A DNA stretch of 64,000 bases from JAPULR01 sp965238215 (GTDB lineage: Bacteria > Chloroflexota > Dehalococcoidia > Lucifugimonadales > GCA-2712585). The stretch's first letter is position 1. Every line of letters starts with the position of its first letter. Under the pieces are notes generated by a model that was given only the letters and a program-made list of their open reading frames with translations, had not been told where the DNA came from and made no database searches. Both the position numbers and the translations under genes were made by a program. Of the stretch, positions 61,057 to 64,000 are shown piece by piece. Location of the stretch: the NCBI GenBank assembly GCA_965238215.1, contig OZ250180.1:868001-932000 (forward strand), given 5' to 3'.

Positions 61057-63702
61057 TTACTCGCCCGAGTCAGCAGTAGTCGAAGAGTCGTCAATCGGGA
61101 CAATTGTCAATGTATAGTTGCCGGTCTTCCCGCTGAAGTTCCTCACGGCAAAATAGTGCACAGCAGTCCTTGAAGACACCCACACTATCTCAGGCCCATC
61201 CGCCTCCCGCCTGCGGTGCTCCCAATCACCTGCCAAACTCAGTCCTCCACTTGGCCGGAAAAGCCCAAGACTATTTGGTGCTAACGTTCCGTGGGTTACA
61301 CTCATTCGGTATTTGCGACCTTCTTCCGCCCGAAAGCGAAAGTAGTCGAAATCAAAGAAGTAGTCCAACGTTCCCTGCACTGGTTCTCCAAGTATGATCG
61401 GCGTGGCTTCCGCCGCCGTGTCGCCGTGGTCGTCCAAAGTCGGGGTCTCGGGAAAGCCGTAGGGACCGCCATGCACCTTCCTATACATATTTTGAAAGGC
61501 ATCTTTCCGTTCCAATGGCGCGTGTTCCAACAAAGCACGATACATCGTCTCCTCAACGTCACCCTGACCCTTGCCGCGTTCCGAAAGAAAGTCTCTCAAC
61601 GCCGATGACATCGCATTCTCACCTATGGTCTCGAAAGCCCTGTGAAAGAAGTTTCTACCCGTGGGGTAAAAGCATCTGCGCATGTTCCCAGAGTGGACTC
61701 GCCTCTCCCCAGAGTCATTGTACAAATACTCTAAATGCCTTATGCTTTCGATCTCATAGTGCTCCATGCAACTCTGGGCTCCGCGTGCCGCCTCAGCTCG
61801 GTGGAGACTAAGATCCATAGCACCCAAGCGATCGAACACGATATCAGCCATAAATTCGGCTGCACCCTCAGTGATCCACAATGGACGACCAGGGAAATAA
61901 TAGTGGGCCGTCTCGTGAGGTAACGTCCCTATTTCGTTGGATCCATATTTTGCAAGCTGCATCCGACGGCCATTGTGGTTTTGGCCGAAACTAGAATGAC
62001 CCTCGCGGGGAACAATAGCGAGCAAAATGATGTTGGTCGTCGGAAACGGCACTCCAAGAAAATCTTCATGGATACGAGCTATATCCTCAATGAAGCCCGG
62101 TATATCTTCTCCCGGTGAGAACGGATCGTTCGAAAACACCCAGACGTTTACGTCCCCGGCAAGCGGCAGTGAAATGACAGAGGTTTGTGTGAAGTTGTTG
62201 TCTAGGAGATCTTCGTAAAGCTTGAGATTCAGCATTTCGCTGACCGCTGTGATAAACGCCGCCTCTTCATCATCAATCCCATCCGAGACCCAAGCCTTGC
62301 TGCCCAGAAAGTGAAGACCTTCAAGCCCAAGGGGGCCTCGAGCTATCTCGGTCAGGGATCCAACGAGATACCCTAGCAGACCGTCATCAACGTTGGCGAT
62401 GAGGTCTCCCAAAGAATCGGGGTAATTCAAGGCTAGCCTAACGAATTCAGCATCAGTTACGCCATCACTGAACCAGGATTGGTTTACCTTTGACCATGCC
62501 AGCTCCAAGCCTGACTCTGCGATATTCTGCATTACGCGCAGTGTTTCTATTTCAGTCTCGTCTAAACCATCAATTGTCCAGGGGTAGCTTACTAATAGCT
62601 TACTCAACTCCTTGTCTGCATCTGCCACAAAAAACAGCGCATCAAGAACCTGATATTCGTCTTGAGACACACCGTCGTTAACCCAGGGGGAATTAAACAC
62701 TGCTTTCGCTACTTCCAGGTCTTTCCGCCCAAGCTCAAGGGCAATATTAAGTAAATCACTGTGGGTTAGACCCTCATGGGCTACAAGCCACGGTAGGTCG
62801 AAAACTGCACTTGCCAGGTCTGGGTCTAGCGTCGCCAAATCACCGAATGCCCAGAGATCCCCCCAAATGTCGGATGTCGGACCCTCCGCAAACCACGAGC
62901 TCCCTACAATCTCCTTTGCCAATTCTAGGTCTATTCTGGCTATAGTATTTATTATGTCCAGTCCATACCAGTCAAACCAATCAATAGCTATATCTTCACC
63001 TTCGCTGGACGGCTCATGGTGAATGTCTGGACCTTCGGCGAACCAGGGAAGCACGGCGATAGTTTCGCCCAGATCCGTGTCCAAAAGCCAGATGTCGATC
63101 ATCCAATATGCTGCGTCGGAATAAAACCTCTGATAGTGTGACGAATTATCCAACCATGGAACAATTTCGGAGAGCCGGTTTCGGGCGTCCGCCTCGGACA
63201 GAGGCTCAGGCGTCGGCTCCGGTGTTGGTTCTGGTGTCGGCTCAGGCGTTGGTTCCGGCGTTGGCTCCGGCGCTGGTTCTGGTATCGGCTCAGGCGTTGG
63301 CTCAGGCGTCGGTTCCGGTGTGGGCGTAGACACCGGTGACGGCTCCGACGTGGGTGTGGGCGTAGGCGTTGGTTCCGGCGCTGGTTCCGGTGTGGGCGTT
63401 GGTGTCGGAACCGGCTTTGGGGTCGGCGTAGGCTCCACGGTTGACTCCGGTGTACGCGTCGGCGTCGGCGTGGGCTCCGGGGTTGGCTTCTGGGTAGGCA
63501 CCAAAGTTGGCTCCACTGTTGGGGGTGCAGTTGGCTCCGACGTGACAGAGGACGCCGACGTCGATATTGGTTTTGGAGTGGGCGGGTTACTCGGCTCGGC
63601 CGTGGCCGTAGGCGGGGTATCAAGACCGCATCCCGGCAGTAAAACAAATGCCAGCAGACACAACGTGCCGATTCCGGCGATTAACTTCTTGGACCTTCCC
63701 AT
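61057..63702 (-). CDS. Large lipoprotein metalloprotease with Pro-rich linker
   Basis: About 881 residues from the ATG at 63702 (MGRSKKLIAGIGTLCLLAFV, lipobox LPGCG). Residues 30-180 are Pro/Thr/Glu repeats (PEPTPEPTPEP), a surface spacer. Residues about 190-490 hold imperfect repeats of about 45 residues around PWFxDGxxxxExxxL. A gluzincin-type protease domain follows, with HETAHYYF and WITEGAAEFMADIVF supplying the metal and catalytic residues. The last 110 residues (GDTAAEATPI, GTLDYFFDFDYFRFRAEEG, YTLTI) match a bacterial pre-peptidase C-terminal domain. The whole is probably a cell-surface protease. I do not know this exact architecture. Confidence 0.8.
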   Translation of the reverse strand: MGRSKKLIAGIGTLCLLAFVLLPGCGLDTPPTATAEPSNPPTPKPISTSASSVTSEPTAPPTVEPTLVPTQKPTPEPTPTPTRTPESTVEPTPTPKPVPTPTPTPEPAPEPTPTPTPTSEPSPVSTPTPEPTPEPTPEPIPEPAPEPTPEPTPEPTPEPTPEPTPEPLSEADARNRLSEIVPWLDNSSHYQRFYSDAAYWMIDIWLLDTDLGETIAVLPWFAEGPDIHHEPSSEGEDIAIDWFDWYGLDIINTIARIDLELAKEIVGSSWFAEGPTSDIWGDLWAFGDLATLDPDLASAVFDLPWLVAHEGLTHSDLLNIALELGRKDLEVAKAVFNSPWVNDGVSQDEYQVLDALFFVADADKELSKLLVSYPWTIDGLDETEIETLRVMQNIAESGLELAWSKVNQSWFSDGVTDAEFVRLALNYPDSLGDLIANVDDGLLGYLVGSLTEIARGPLGLEGLHFLGSKAWVSDGIDDEEAAFITAVSEMLNLKLYEDLLDNNFTQTSVISLPLAGDVNVWVFSNDPFSPGEDIPGFIEDIARIHEDFLGVPFPTTNIILLAIVPREGHSSFGQNHNGRRMQLAKYGSNEIGTLPHETAHYYFPGRPLWITEGAAEFMADIVFDRLGAMDLSLHRAEAARGAQSCMEHYEIESIRHLEYLYNDSGERRVHSGNMRRCFYPTGRNFFHRAFETIGENAMSSALRDFLSERGKGQGDVEETMYRALLEHAPLERKDAFQNMYRKVHGGPYGFPETPTLDDHGDTAAEATPIILGEPVQGTLDYFFDFDYFRFRAEEGRKYRMSVTHGTLAPNSLGLFRPSGGLSLAGDWEHRRREADGPEIVWVSSRTAVHYFAVRNFSGKTGNYTLTIVPIDDSSTTADSGE

Positions 63703-63747
63703 ATCAATGAGCATACAGCACTTGATCACACGGAAAGAACCCCATCC

Positions 63748-64000
63748 TTACCGGATGAGCGTCTCTCGTGGCCGCCCTCCCTCCGCTGTTCCCGCACAAC
63801 GAAACCCTCCCCTTACCCCCCAACCCCCTAATCCGCCAGCGGCCACCAACTCCGACCCCCTCATCACCTCATCCCGCGTAACCAACGGCACGTCATGCAC
63901 AACGCTGGTGGCCGCGATGATCTCGTCCGCCGGGTCGCCCCTGAAATCCAAACGCGTCGACGCCAACGCAACCGCAAGGTCAATCGGCCACACGTGAACT
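63748..64000 (-). CDS. PIN-domain toxin, C-terminal part (partial, frame-shifted end)
   Basis: The frame enters from the right edge and reads HVWPIDLAVALASTRLDFRGDPADEIIAATSVVHDVPLVTRDEVMRGSELV. This is the second half of a VapC-type PIN domain, with conserved Asp in GDPADEIIAATS and TRDEVM. After SELV the frame runs into repeat DNA. One base later the alternative reading SWWPLAD with a stop resembles a normal family end, so a 1-base insertion near 63835 is likely. The start and antitoxin are outside the window. Confidence 0.7.
   Translation of the reverse strand, partial: VHVWPIDLAVALASTRLDFRGDPADEIIAATSVVHDVPLVTRDEVMRGSELVAAGGLGGWGVRGGFRCAGTAEGGRPRETLIR

Noticed and set aside
1..64000. tRNA, rRNA, tmRNA and SRP RNA genes
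   Set aside because: None was found by eye in the gaps. Most gaps are filled by the palindromic repeats, whose stems could mimic tRNA arms, but no cloverleaf with conserved T-arm text was seen.
1..64000. UGA recoding as Arg or Trp
   Set aside because: Several intact genes (leuS partners, dnaX, mug) end properly at TGA, and the two suspicious TGAs lie in decaying accessory genes, so nonsense mutation is simpler.

Overview
The window is a high-GC bacterial chromosome segment. Compact housekeeping genes are separated by long tracts of short, palindromic, non-coding repeats. I infer a member of the Chloroflexota close to Dehalococcoidia/SAR202. The reasons are two luciferase-like (F420/FMN-type) monooxygenases, a succinate dehydrogenase whose third subunit is a cysteine-rich (CCG-domain) protein, split transketolase genes, very short 5' leaders, and repeats of the type 'GTCATTCTGAGCGCAGCGAAG'. 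No rRNA or tRNA gene was seen, so the placement is an inference.

Layout. 1-6 kb: the end of a TolB-like gene, an M28 peptidase lipoprotein, an RCC1-repeat protein and a reverse-strand cluster with two luciferase-like oxidoreductases and an alpha/beta hydrolase. 6.7-13 kb: leuS, a PIN/RHH toxin-antitoxin pair whose toxin is truncated, and an MFS exporter. 13.5-17 kb: a decayed defence island holding an hsdS remnant and a three-gene operon of TIR-like protein, small membrane protein and second TIR-like protein. The membrane-protein gene is interrupted by a complete IS5-type element. 17-21.4 kb: an EVE-domain gene and sdhE-sdhB-sdhA. 21.4-27.9 kb: repeat-rich DNA holding dead IS30 and IS110 transposases and ybeY. 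27.9-30 kb: dnaX-ybaB. 30.4-33.3 kb: three lipoprotein genes that share one promoter/signal-peptide cassette, and a fourth lipoprotein gene flanked by two CRISPR-repeat-like sequences. 33.4-36.6 kb: split transketolase and an amidohydrolase. 37.5-44.8 kb: a probable ADP-ribosyltransferase, mug-thpR, alkA, a pentapeptide-repeat membrane protein and a VapBC-type pair. 45-50 kb: ffh and sbcC. 50.4-64 kb: a secreted coiled-coil protein with a structured leader, an enoyl-CoA hydratase, an acyl-CoA ligase, a P-loop kinase, a two-membrane-segment protein family, an SDR, a thiamine-diphosphate enzyme, a large lipoprotein metalloprotease and the end of another PIN toxin.

The main structural theme is mobility. 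At least two families of non-autonomous elements with terminal inverted repeats and 4-bp target duplications are present. A short palindrome has inserted into an IS copy. In several places the 3' end of a gene is repeated downstream with an accessory gene lying between the full copy and the fragment. This recurring 3'-end duplication around cargo genes, together with the TIR-membrane-TIR operon, is the part of the window most likely to be new.
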